The notes beneath the pieces were generated by a model, which saw only the letters and a program-made list of their open reading frames with translations, was not told the origin of the DNA and ran no database searches. This document shows, one piece after another, positions 1 to 6,921 of a stretch of 64,000 bases of DNA. Numbering within the stretch: the stretch's first letter is position 1; the number at the start of each line of letters is the position of its first letter. The position numbers were made by a program, and so were the translations under genes. Source of the DNA: Halalkalibacter oceani (lineage in GTDB: Bacteria > Bacillota > Bacilli > Bacillales > Bacillaceae_D). Where the stretch lies: NCBI RefSeq assembly GCF_040544555.1, contig NZ_JBEPKD010000009.1, forward strand, positions 1 to 64,000, written 5' to 3'.

Positions 1-230
1 CATCGGATACAATAACTCGAATCTTTTTGTTCTCCGACAACAGCGTTCCAATATCGTGTCTTTAAAGCCTCGTATCCCGGAAGTACGCAGTTTTCATAGT
101 ACGAACAGCGTGAGAAAGTATCGCCGGAACCGAAAAAAGGACACTGCCTATCGAGGAGGCACCGCCCGTTCCCTGCGTATGTGGCGCAGGAAGCCGCTAC
201 TTGCTTTTGTATGTCCGTTTTAAGACTCAA
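1..230 (-). CDS. Cysteine-rich protein, partial (Cys_rich_VLP-like)
   Basis: An open frame runs off the left edge of the window. It begins at a TTG that overlaps the TGA of the upstream gene (TTGA) and has a GGAGAGG ribosome site at correct spacing, so it is translationally coupled. The visible 76 residues are rich in cysteine, with segments such as CATYAGNGRCLLDRQCPFF and a later YYENCVLPGY. The cysteine spacing recalls the Cys_rich_VLP domain found in phage and conjugative element proteins of Firmicutes; that match is from memory of the family. Function unknown. Confidence 0.55.
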   Translation of the reverse strand, partial: MSLKTDIQKQVAASCATYAGNGRCLLDRQCPFFGSGDTFSRCSYYENCVLPGYEALKTRYWNAVVGEQKDSSYCIR

Positions 231-466
231 TCGACCTCTCCTCTAGGCGCGCCCCAATACAAAGTATCGAGCGTATCGCTGACAAATTGACGGACTTCAT
301 CGCGGGAAACCCCGTAATTCTTCTTAGGCGCAAACTCTTTGCAGGCGAGGATAGTCATTCTCGTTTTCAATTTCTCGCGTTTGTCCTCCGTCATGGTGTG
401 ATACGTTTTTAAATTGACATTAGCCGCGACGTAATCGTGCAGCTTAGTGAAAAAACCATCGTACAT
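227..466 (-). CDS. Hypothetical protein of mobile element
   Basis: A 79-residue charged, soluble protein with no signal peptide or membrane segment and no family that I recognise. The start ATG has a nearby GAAGGA sequence, and a stronger AAAGGAGG lies 13 bases upstream. It overlaps the next gene by four bases and lies downstream of an XRE regulator on the same strand, so it probably belongs to one operon with its neighbours. A second ATG 11 bases upstream, in another frame, would give only a very short peptide. Confidence 0.6.
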   Translation of the reverse strand: MYDGFFTKLHDYVAANVNLKTYHTMTEDKREKLKTRMTILACKEFAPKKNYGVSRDEVRQFVSDTLDTLYWGAPRGEVD

Positions 467-486
467 ATCCTTCTCATAGCCTCCTT

Positions 487-702
487 TTAGGTGGTTTCGC
501 GAAACTTCATATAAAATGGAGTGAAATCCGACGGCAATTCGATCTCAATGCGGACGAGCTTTGCGCGTAGGGCATCGGAAATACCTCGTTGCTTCTTCTC
601 GATCATGCATATTGTGGACGCGGTAACTCCGATCCTCTTCGCAAATGCCGCCTGTGTCTCGCCGAGAAAATATCGAATCGCCTTTGCTTTATTTGCATCC
701 AT
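487..702 (-). CDS. XRE-family helix-turn-helix regulator
   Basis: A 71-residue protein made almost entirely of a Cro/C1-type helix-turn-helix. The recognition region reads GETQAAFAKRIGVTASTICM, the usual pattern of helices 2 and 3. The start used here is the ATG with AGGAGGT seven bases upstream; a longer frame reaching to 756 has no ribosome site. Proteins of this size in phage-like elements act as repressors or excision/replication switches. It lies 20 bp upstream of the small unknown gene at 227-466 and is probably cotranscribed with it. Confidence 0.8.
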   Translation of the reverse strand: MDANKAKAIRYFLGETQAAFAKRIGVTASTICMIEKKQRGISDALRAKLVRIEIELPSDFTPFYMKFRETT

Positions 703-777
703 TATTATGACCTCCTCTTTATTCACTTTCAGCCCTAAAAATAAGGACCCTCTCACCTATACACTTTTTGTCGCCAC

Positions 778-1284
778 TTAAAATTCACCTTGCCTGTTTG
801 TCTTCTTCCTATTGCCGATACCGTATATTGCGCCGTTTGTTGTTATATGGTCAATAAACGCCTCCTCGGACAATACCTCAAACCTTTCCGTGACCCTTAG
901 CATAGAATCCTCGTCTAACCAGTACGGGTACTCGAGCCACCAAACATAATCGTCGGCCCGTCGGCGTTTCTTTTTCTTCGGGGGAGGATTCAACAATGCT
1001 TTTCGTTCGCGTTGTTGACTTCTTTGTAACGTTTTAACCCCCGTCTTACATTCCTTTGAACACGTTTTTTTCGTATTCCTCACGCTTTCATCGCGCCACC
1101 AATAACCGCAATAATCACACCGTTTTACGCGCTTATCCGATGCGTCATGGATCTCGCCTTTCAATAACGATGTTATTACAGTCGTTGCTTCTTCCCGTGA
1201 AAGCCCCTCGACATATTGAGCGGCGAATTCAAGCGCCCCGGAGCCTACCTTATATTGATCGAATATTGTGGAGCTTTTTATCAA
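778..1284 (-). CDS. Zinc-finger-like hypothetical protein
   Basis: A 168-residue protein starting at TTG, chosen because GGAGGT lies six bases upstream; the longer frame to 1320 has no such site. A central CxxC (CDYC) followed about 20 residues later by CSKEC forms a likely zinc ribbon. It is followed by a strongly basic stretch rich in lysine and arginine (PPPKKKKRRR), which suggests nucleic acid binding. The C-terminal third is rich in aromatic residues. I do not recognise the family. It lies between the XRE gene and the iteron block and may take part in element replication or regulation, but that is inference. Confidence 0.6.
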   Translation of the reverse strand: MIKSSTIFDQYKVGSGALEFAAQYVEGLSREEATTVITSLLKGEIHDASDKRVKRCDYCGYWWRDESVRNTKKTCSKECKTGVKTLQRSQQRERKALLNPPPKKKKRRRADDYVWWLEYPYWLDEDSMLRVTERFEVLSEEAFIDHITTNGAIYGIGNRKKTNRQGEF

Positions 1285-1537
1285 TCGCGCACCTCCGTTC
1301 TGTTTTTCAGGCGTGTCCACGGCGGGCTGGCGCGGTGGTGGACTATGCTTTTATCTTCTTCTTCGAATTATCTTCTGCGCGAGAATGTACTTATCAATTA
1401 CTACTTTTCCGCGTTATCTTTTACTCACGTATTCTATCGCGAAGATATATACTATAAGGCAAGTGAGTGTAAACGAACGCAGGCTAAGGGAACGAAGTGA
1501 CTGCCATTGTACACTCGTCTAACCCCGCTATCTTTTG
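1285..1537 (-). promoter_or_regulatory. Gene-free stretch upstream of the zinc-finger gene, candidate promoter
   Basis: No coding frame on either strand has a ribosome site here. On the minus strand a TTTACA sequence and a TATATA sequence 16 bases apart, at about 1440-1475, could form a promoter reading into the zinc-finger gene. The region joins the iteron-like repeats to the right. Confidence 0.3.
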
Positions 1538-1576
1538 TTGGTATGTTTCCGATTGGTATGTTACGTTTGGTATGTT
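1538..1576. repeat. Iteron-like set A: three direct copies of TTGGTATGTT
   Basis: Exact copies of the 10-mer TTGGTATGTT begin at 1538, 1553 and 1567, spaced 15 and 14 bases apart. They lie directly beside a second, different set of phased repeats and downstream of the gene at 1647-2156. Such clusters are typical of replication origins or of multi-site regulator binding. Confidence 0.75.
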
Positions 1577-1581
1577 TACTA

Positions 1582-1645
1582 ATACGTTAGATGTACCCAC
1601 GCATTGATACGTTAGACGTAGTTACCGATACATACGTTAGACGTA
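1582..1645. repeat. Iteron-like set B: three 14-mers with 25-bp period
   Basis: Copies of ATACGTTAGAYGTA begin at 1582, 1607 and 1632, an exact 25-base period. The last copy ends one base before the stop codon of the neighbouring gene. Fragments in opposite orientation (GTCTAAC near 1517, TCTAACG near 1657) flank the array. The regular phase, about 2.4 helical turns, suggests protein binding sites, as in plasmid iterons. Confidence 0.75.
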
Positions 1646-1646
1646 C

Positions 1647-2156
1647 TTACCGCCAATCTAACGAAGAATAATCCGGGACAACCGGCTCACCATCGACATT
1701 TACCACGTACCCTTCTTCGGTTATCCCCGGACAGAATGACGGGAAATACCACTTGTAACGTTTCGTTCCCTCCCAATGATCGCGCGCCTCAAGGAGTAAG
1801 CCGTTGAGAACGAGAATATCGACAAGAATCCGTATTCTGCGGTGGTCGATAAGAAGGTCCTCCGTTATCTTATCGTAGCTGGGAAAGGCCGCCCCAAAAC
1901 GTTCATTTAACTCCCCGTCTCTTCGCTCATAGTTCCCGTCAATGTACGAGAGTAAGTAGAAGTACAACGCGATCAGATCACGATCCTGTGGGCGACGTTG
2001 CTGTCGGCCGTGTAACTCGGCCAATTCACGAATTATTCGCGGAAATACCTTTCGCATGAGATCGAGATTGTACATTTCGTAATTATGGCCGTCGAGTAGA
2101 GCACGCTTATCATTCGGATATGATTTCGTATACCGCGCATCAATAGTCTCGGTCAT
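1647..2156 (-). CDS. Hypothetical protein, possible replication or DNA-binding protein
   Basis: A 169-residue soluble protein. A central segment (about residues 60-115) with helical character, including FPSYDKITEDLLIDHRRIR, resembles the winged-helix domains at the N-terminus of phage and plasmid replication proteins (replication initiator or DnaD-type); this is a weak impression, not an identification. The start ATG follows a run of eight G on the coding strand that can serve as ribosome site; this run may also be prone to slippage. Its 3' end adjoins the iteron-like array, which strengthens the idea of a replication role. Confidence 0.55.
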   Translation of the reverse strand: MTETIDARYTKSYPNDKRALLDGHNYEMYNLDLMRKVFPRIIRELAELHGRQQRRPQDRDLIALYFYLLSYIDGNYERRDGELNERFGAAFPSYDKITEDLLIDHRRIRILVDILVLNGLLLEARDHWEGTKRYKWYFPSFCPGITEEGYVVNVDGEPVVPDYSSLDWR

Positions 2157-2230
2157 CGGTCCCCCCCCGTTCTGAATATTTCGAATAATAAGCCGACAAA
2201 CATACGGTGCCTGCCGGCAGATTTTTCATT

Positions 2231-2725
2231 TTAGCAAATGCCGAAGATGTAGAAGCCCTCGCCAATGTGTTCCGGTTCTTTAATAGGCTTATCAATCTCT
2301 ATAAAATAATTAATTCCATATTTTTCGAGAGCAGCTTCAGCAAATTTAACAAATCCGACGGTTTTTTCTACTATTTTTAATGTAGCTTTTTCGCCTACTC
2401 CGACAATATCCCGAAACAAGTCATCGCTTAATCCAGTAACTTCACTTATAAATTCCGGGCTCAACCCCATACTGAATATAGCCCCATCAGCTGTAATATC
2501 AGCCATATACTGTAAAAATTCAGACTCATGTAGCACCACATACTCCCAATTGAATAAATACTCACCATAATACTCTATCTCGTCAACGCTGACTCCCCAA
2601 TGTTTTGCTACTACTTCCATTTTCGCTTTTAACATATTACCACTCTCCATTTTCGTTTTAGTTTGACTAACTTGTCCGGTTAAACTTGCGATTTCAATGT
2701 CGAAATTTCCTGGTTCAAATCCCAT
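2231..2725 (-). CDS. Hypothetical protein of mobile element
   Basis: A 164-residue acidic soluble protein with mixed helix and strand character and no recognised domain. It starts at an ATG about 30 bp downstream of the gene at 2756-3223, so the two form a pair. A GAGAGTGAT sequence upstream is a modest ribosome site. There is no signal peptide or membrane segment. Codon use is more AT-rich than in its neighbours to the left. Function unknown. Confidence 0.55.
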   Translation of the reverse strand: MGFEPGNFDIEIASLTGQVSQTKTKMESGNMLKAKMEVVAKHWGVSVDEIEYYGEYLFNWEYVVLHESEFLQYMADITADGAIFSMGLSPEFISEVTGLSDDLFRDIVGVGEKATLKIVEKTVGFVKFAEAALEKYGINYFIEIDKPIKEPEHIGEGFYIFGIC

Positions 2726-2755
2726 TTAATATCACTCTCACTTAACGCATATTTG

Positions 2756-3223
2756 TTAATGAACACTTGACTGATCTAGGAAGGGTTCTAAGGCTTCCAT
2801 ATGGTCGAGAACAGATAAACGCGTCATATCCGCTATATGTGCCATAGTCCCTAGATATTTTCGCGCCTCAACAAAATCATCTTCCTTCACTGCACTCATC
2901 GCGCCAAATATTACTTCATAGGAAGTTTGTGACCTTTCGTTAGGTGTTTTTGTGTGTAAATTATCGATTTCCTGGAAAACTTCGTATAGACTCGTTGAAG
3001 CACCTTCTTGGTTACCTTCAATTACATACATACAAATTCCACTAACCCCTCTAGTCATGCATGAATAGATGTGCGCTATTTCTAATGCTTGCGATGCAAG
3101 GAATAACGCTTGCTCATTACTTGGATAATGAGATTGAACTACCAACCAGTTATTTATCGACGAGGCCAGTACCTGATCCGCTGTTTTAACCGCATTACCA
3201 ATTTGACTCGTTAACTGTTCCAT
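2756..3223 (-). CDS. Hypothetical helical protein of mobile element
   Basis: A 155-residue protein predicted to be almost all helix, with no membrane segment and no recognised family. The ATG is preceded by GGGAG at suitable distance. It is the first gene of a two-gene unit with 2231-2725. Upstream lies a 580-bp AT-rich stretch with degenerate repeats that probably holds its promoter. Function unknown. Confidence 0.55.
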   Translation of the reverse strand: MEQLTSQIGNAVKTADQVLASSINNWLVVQSHYPSNEQALFLASQALEIAHIYSCMTRGVSGICMYVIEGNQEGASTSLYEVFQEIDNLHTKTPNERSQTSYEVIFGAMSAVKEDDFVEARKYLGTMAHIADMTRLSVLDHMEALEPFLDQSSVH

Positions 3224-3801
3224 ATTAAATCGCTCCCTTTTCGTTATTTGTTATTTTCGTACAAACCTCCGGCGGGCCCTTGCCATCATCGGAATGATTT
3301 TTCTCTCCTACTTATATATAGGACTGTTACACTGAATTCTTGGTACACATTTCGCTAAAGTCAATTGAACTTTTTCCACTTACTCTATATGACGAATGAG
3401 AATCGCCAAGTGGGGAATTTTGCCCTTACTTTATTATTCAAATTCAAAGCTAACGTGGGGCACTTTTTAGATGATTTTTTTTTGCACGTGGCTTATCGAC
3501 CTCCTTACTTAATTATCCGAATTAAATTTAGATGTGACACACTTTTCGGGGACTTTTTTTTGTTTTCATAATATCTTACGGACTCAAATAACAATTCGGA
3601 CATTTTACCGAAAAAAAATCGTCTTACCTACCTCCTTACTTCACTATGCGTAATAAAACTTCATTTCGCACAAATTACTTCGGTTTATTTTCGTACCTAC
3701 TAATATATGGGGTTTAATAAGTCTCGAGTTGGGACTACATTTCACCGATTTTTTTCTCTTACTATTAAGTTACGCTTGTAGTGAATAAGCATGGGACACT
3801 T
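3224..3801. other. AT-rich gene-free block with degenerate repeated units
   Basis: No frame here has a convincing start. Read on the minus strand, related units recur: (T)TAAGTAAG or TTAATAGTAAG, often followed by GGAGG, then an A-run, then T(A)AAATGT or AAAGTG and a CCC cluster. Units begin near 3770, 3645, 3510, 3435 and 3390. They may be decayed copies of a leader or of a small gene's upstream region, or a series of protein binding sites. Confidence 0.4.
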
Positions 3802-4079
3802 TTATCTCCTCAAATTATCTTGTTTATTCCCGATTTCAAACAGACCTGTCGCGGCTAACCCCGCGAACCCACCGGCCCACAACCGCATCGCCACGTCTAA
3901 GTCCGTAAATGGCGCGGCCAGTATCCCGATGATTAATCCGATTAGCACCGCCACCGCCGGCACGTAATTTTTCGGATAGCTTACTTTATATGACAACCTA
4001 GAATGACCGAATGGGGATTTTTCGTTAAGTTTTTGCTCTTACTATTAAGTTAGATGCCGCACGTGCTTTATTGGGACAC
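3756..4079. repeat. Paired repeat module flanking the holin-like gene
   Basis: The 17-mer CTCTTACTATTAAGTTA occurs exactly at 3756-3772 and 4036-4052, 280 bp apart. Each copy is followed 20-21 bases later by GGGACAC (3793-3799 and 4073-4079) and a T-rich run. The small membrane gene at 3802-3996 lies exactly between the two modules, its stop codon three bases after the first GGGACAC. Confidence 0.7.
3802..3996 (-). CDS. Small two-helix membrane protein, holin-like
   Basis: A 64-residue protein with two hydrophobic segments (about residues 11-29 and 38-55) separated by a short polar turn (PFTDLD), and a charged C-terminal tail (GNKQDNLRR). Size, topology and the glycine- and alanine-rich second helix recall small phage holins. 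No endolysin gene is visible beside it, so lytic function is uncertain. It could also be a small superinfection or membrane protein. No strong ribosome site is evident. It is flanked by direct repeats. Confidence 0.5.
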   Translation of the reverse strand: MSYKVSYPKNYVPAVAVLIGLIIGILAAPFTDLDVAMRLWAGGFAGLAATGLFEIGNKQDNLRR

Positions 4080-4417
4080 ATTTTCCGAAAAATCTGCCGG
4101 TAGTCCAAAAAAATATATAAAAACTTTTGTTTCCTTATTGACGAACATACGTTCTTATTATATAATTCAAAGTGTAAAGAAGAACACGCTTAATAAACCG
4201 CGTTTATCCCGGTTTTAAAAAATGATATTGTGTGCGGGACAGACCGCCAAATCCGTCCCACAATTCCGGAATCAAGTTGCCGCTTGACTCCATCGCGTCG
4301 CAGCCAAATCCCGTATTCGACCGCCAAATCGTTTACGGTACGACGCTAGTCCACGTTTGCAGCCGCAGACGTACCTATATCCAACCTTGCCGGGGTCGTC
4401 TCCTCCCGCGATTGCCG
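4053..4417 (+). other. Gene-free stretch with an orphan SOS promoter and structured downstream sequence
   Basis: The LexA-type promoter at 4138-4166 reads rightward into this stretch. No plus-strand frame has a ribosome site. The RNA would contain a hairpin at about 4231-4262 (TGTG..GGAC pairing with GTCCCACA) and two copies of GACCGCCAAATC (4242-4253 and 4319-4330). It would then run antisense into the 3' end of the gene at 4418-5017. Confidence 0.4.
4138..4166 (+). promoter_or_regulatory. Strong promoter overlapped by a LexA (SOS) box
   Basis: TTGACG at 4138-4143 and TATAAT at 4161-4166 are separated by exactly 17 bases. The 14-mer CGAACATACGTTCT (4142-4155) fits the Gram-positive LexA/DinR box CGAACnnnnGTTCG in 13 of 14 positions and fills the spacer, where repressor binding would block polymerase. 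Confidence 0.7.
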
Positions 4418-5017
4418 TTAGGAACCTGTTGCAGCAAGTTCCCTCGCGATCATCGGAGCCATAGCGATGAGATTTTCACAGTGCAGGTTTTTATCGGAAT
4501 CCTCTACATAATAGTCGCGGATATACTCGTACAAAGTGATGGCCTGCAAACGTTTATGATATGCGGAAAGCTCTTCGATGCCAAATGACTCCGTATCGTC
4601 AATCTCTGCGAGGTAGACGTGATCGTGATCTCCGACATCATAGACGTTACTCTCTGCGTCGTACGTGTACTGTGCGAGAAATAGTGTACGCCCGCTTAGA
4701 TAGTAGACACGCTCGTTAACAGCGTCCAACCATCCGCGGAATATCCACGTCCCATCTGGATCTAGTACATAACGGACAGCCACCGTCTCAAGTGACGTAT
4801 GAGGAACCGATAAACCTAGCTCGGATAAGATTTCCGCGTCAACGGAGCAGCCGCCCATGATTGCGTCAGGAGATATGAAGCCGGTATCTACGAAGAAGCA
4901 TTCGAAGTCCTCCGCGAGAATGTGACGTTGCTCTCCGGTTTCAACGAGAGTGACGACGTAATAAGACGAGAATGTAGCGTTAACAAGACGATAGCCGACG
5001 AATACTTTACGATTCAT
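4418..5017 (-). CDS. Hypothetical protein of mobile element
   Basis: A 199-residue soluble acidic protein, rich in tyrosine and aspartate, with alternating strand-like segments and no recognised domain. The ATG has AAAGGGGAT eight bases upstream. It is divergent from the XRE regulator at 5205-5426, with which it shares a 190-bp control region full of operators, so it is likely repressed by that regulator. Its 3' end would be covered by antisense RNA from the LexA-type promoter at 4138. Function unknown. Confidence 0.55.
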   Translation of the reverse strand: MNRKVFVGYRLVNATFSSYYVVTLVETGEQRHILAEDFECFFVDTGFISPDAIMGGCSVDAEILSELGLSVPHTSLETVAVRYVLDPDGTWIFRGWLDAVNERVYYLSGRTLFLAQYTYDAESNVYDVGDHDHVYLAEIDDTESFGIEELSAYHKRLQAITLYEYIRDYYVEDSDKNLHCENLIAMAPMIARELAATGS

Positions 5018-5103
5018 ATTAACGATCCCCTTTCGATTTAAGTTCGCAGAGCAGTAGTAGCTCGGCCTCCAAAATGATAAAATAATTTAGAAGTGTGTAT
5101 TTG

Positions 5104-5183
5104 TTGACTTGTCAATATGTCAACATCCTGACCTGTTGGTTATAATACTACACCTTGATTATCAGTATGTCAACATCCTGACA
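5104..5183. promoter_or_regulatory. Operator cluster in the divergent promoter region
   Basis: TATGTCAACATCCTGAC occurs twice, at 5116-5132 and 5166-5182, exactly 50 bases apart. The second copy extends to TGTCAACATCCTGACA, an inverted repeat with TGTCA/TGACA arms. A third palindrome, TTGACTTGTCAA, lies at 5104-5115. A TATAAT at 5141-5146, between the two long copies, fits a promoter for the XRE gene to the right. The layout suggests cooperative binding and autoregulation. Confidence 0.7.
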
Positions 5184-5204
5184 TAAATTTTTTGGAGGTT
5201 TTTT

Positions 5205-5426
5205 ATGATTATTTGTGTACTGGATAAAATTATGGAGCAGAGAGGTTATTCTAACAAAGATGTTGTAGAGATTACCGGGGTTAGTCGAAACACTATAAAG
5301 GGATTTCAGTCAAATGCCTCTAAAAGAATCGACTATGAAACACTTGATAAATTATGTAATGGCCTCGGATTGACCCCAGGGGATTTATTAAAATTCTATC
5401 CTGACGAAGATTACCCCCGCCAATAA
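5205..5426 (+). CDS. XRE-family repressor (small Cro/C1 HTH)
   Basis: A 73-residue protein consisting of one helix-turn-helix domain (NKDVVEITGVSRNTIKGF at about residues 18-35, followed by the typical DYETLDKLCNGLGL helix). The ATG is preceded by GGAGG at good spacing. Small Cro-like regulators of this kind control lysogeny or copy number in mobile elements. It sits downstream of three palindromic operators and divergent from 4418-5017, so it most likely binds those operators and represses both directions. A terminator follows directly. Confidence 0.85.
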   Translation: MIICVLDKIMEQRGYSNKDVVEITGVSRNTIKGFQSNASKRIDYETLDKLCNGLGLTPGDLLKFYPDEDYPRQ

Positions 5427-5443
5427 CGACGGGGACTCTTTTT
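5415..5443 (+). terminator. Intrinsic terminator of the XRE gene
   Basis: CCCCG and CGGGG arms around a 10-base loop, overlapping the stop codon and followed by ACTCTTTTT. Confidence 0.7.
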
Positions 5444-5445
5444 GT

Positions 5446-6420
5446 TTATAAATAATCACGGAGTCTATTCGATACTTCTTCAGTATTCATATGTAAATAT
5501 CGCGTTGTAACATCTAGTCCACTATGACCGAGCGCTTTCGAAATTAGTACAACATCTGCTCCCTTATCTAATAACCGCCGAGCGAAACCTCTCCTTATCG
5601 CGTGAGGACTTATATTTTCTAGGTTGTAATCGCGAGAGTATTTATATAATCTCCTTTTAATTCCATTATTTTTCCCACTGGCAATCTTGTCCCCATATTG
5701 CGTTATAAACAAATAGTCATTGCTAACATTATATTCTTCTCTAACTAACTGATTTTGACGAATTAGAACGTCAAATAGCTTTTTCAATGTATCATCAAAG
5801 GGTAAAACAATTGGCTTATGATTTTTTATGATTTCTCCTTGTAGCTTTATCACCCCTTCCTTTAAATAGACGTCAGATTCCTTCATTTCTCCTAGTGTTC
5901 CAATTCTAATTCCTGTTTGAAACATCAACAGTATTGCCGCAGCATCCCGAAGTTGAATAAATCGACTTAAATCTAAGTACGACAATAATTCCATTATATC
6001 TTTCTCATTCGCTCCCTCTTTTAATGACGAATCAACTTTTATCTTGATGTGGGCCCAAAATCGGCTCTTCACCCATCCATTATCAAGACATCTACTTAAA
6101 AACGCTTTCAAGCATTTCAACCGAGTTAGCTTTGTCTGATTGTTTACGTTCATACTGGCTAACCATTCGTAAATATGCTCGGCCGTAACGTCTTGTAACA
6201 TTTCAACACTAGTAACATCTGCAAAGTGGTTTACTTGAAGTTGATAGTCTTCAATCGTTCGCGTTCTCATTCCAACAGCCTTCATCTGATTCAAGACAAT
6301 ACCAAGCGCCTCCTCAATTGTGTGGCTTTCATCCTTTTTAAGATTCGAGTTACGCAAAAACTCTTTGATTAAATCGGACAAATCCTCGTCTACTTCTAAT
6401 GCAACTTTCCTTCTAGTCAT
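5446..6420 (-). CDS. Tyrosine recombinase / integrase
   Basis: A 324-residue site-specific recombinase. The start is the ATG with GAGGAGGT upstream; the frame extends further but has no better site. An N-terminal SAM-like core-binding domain (about residues 35-135) precedes the catalytic domain. The visible catalytic residues are Arg in FQTGIRIGTL, His and Arg in HAIRRGFAR, His in LGHSG, and the nucleophilic Tyr in TTRYLH. It catalyses DNA strand exchange at attachment or resolution sites. It lies 480 bp from a second, different recombinase, so the element has two; this one may serve another reaction or mark a nested element. Confidence 0.9.
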   Translation of the reverse strand: MTRRKVALEVDEDLSDLIKEFLRNSNLKKDESHTIEEALGIVLNQMKAVGMRTRTIEDYQLQVNHFADVTSVEMLQDVTAEHIYEWLASMNVNNQTKLTRLKCLKAFLSRCLDNGWVKSRFWAHIKIKVDSSLKEGANEKDIMELLSYLDLSRFIQLRDAAAILLMFQTGIRIGTLGEMKESDVYLKEGVIKLQGEIIKNHKPIVLPFDDTLKKLFDVLIRQNQLVREEYNVSNDYLFITQYGDKIASGKNNGIKRRLYKYSRDYNLENISPHAIRRGFARRLLDKGADVVLISKALGHSGLDVTTRYLHMNTEEVSNRLRDYL

Positions 6421-6555
6421 AAAATGGATACCTCCTCGGAAAATAACGAACAATAAAAATCTAACACACACCTTCTATCTTTAAAACACGAAAATATATT
6501 TATTTATCATCGTCAAACTTTCGTATTTAACCGTTAGTTTCCGTCTTTTAACCGC

Positions 6556-6595
6556 AAAAAAAGCGCCCTCACCGATTAGTTTCCGGCAAGGGCGC
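6556..6595 (-). terminator. Intrinsic terminator of the TM2 gene
   Basis: On the minus strand GCGCCCT and AGGGCGC arms are followed by a run of seven T. It lies just downstream of the TM2-domain gene. Confidence 0.85.
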
Positions 6596-6601
6596 GTGTA
6601 C

Positions 6602-6901
6602 TTACGCAGTCTTCGTCACCTTTGCGATCATTCTTCGTTCCAGATTCTCCGTTTTCTGCGCGAGACGACGGCCAATCAGAAAGACGTCAATCAACGCCCA
6701 TACACCGAGGCCGCCGAGCGTCAACGTCATGCCGATTGCATAGCCGATGTCTCCGAGATAATAACGGTGGCCGCCGATCCCTCCGAGAAACAGCCACAAT
6801 ACGTACATGACGACTTTATCCTTTTTATGACGGTCAACCTCCGACTGAACCATTGCCAATTGTTCCGCGGTAAGATCCTTTTTTAACGTTAAGTTATTCA
6901 T
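6602..6901 (-). CDS. TM2 domain-containing membrane protein
   Basis: A 99-residue protein with an N-terminal soluble helix and a TM2 domain: a first membrane segment running into the signature GGIGGHRYYLGD (about residues 40-51), a second segment, and an aromatic and aspartate turn (WALIDVFLIGRR). TM2 proteins are small membrane proteins with poorly known roles, common in phage-like elements and genomes of Firmicutes. GAGGAG lies ten bases before the ATG. The gene stands between two integrase genes on the same strand and ends in a strong terminator. Confidence 0.85.
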   Translation of the reverse strand: MNNLTLKKDLTAEQLAMVQSEVDRHKKDKVVMYVLWLFLGGIGGHRYYLGDIGYAIGMTLTLGGLGVWALIDVFLIGRRLAQKTENLERRMIAKVTKTA

Positions 6902-6921
6902 TTGCGCACGCTCCTCGATTA

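Noticed and set aside
3365..3571. A 68-codon plus-strand frame in the repeat-rich gap
   Set aside because: No ribosome site, and it runs through the degenerate repeat units; likely chance.
4232..4588. A 118-codon plus-strand frame downstream of the SOS-type promoter
   Set aside because: It starts at GTG without ribosome site and mostly lies antisense to the gene at 4418-5017; its composition reflects that gene.
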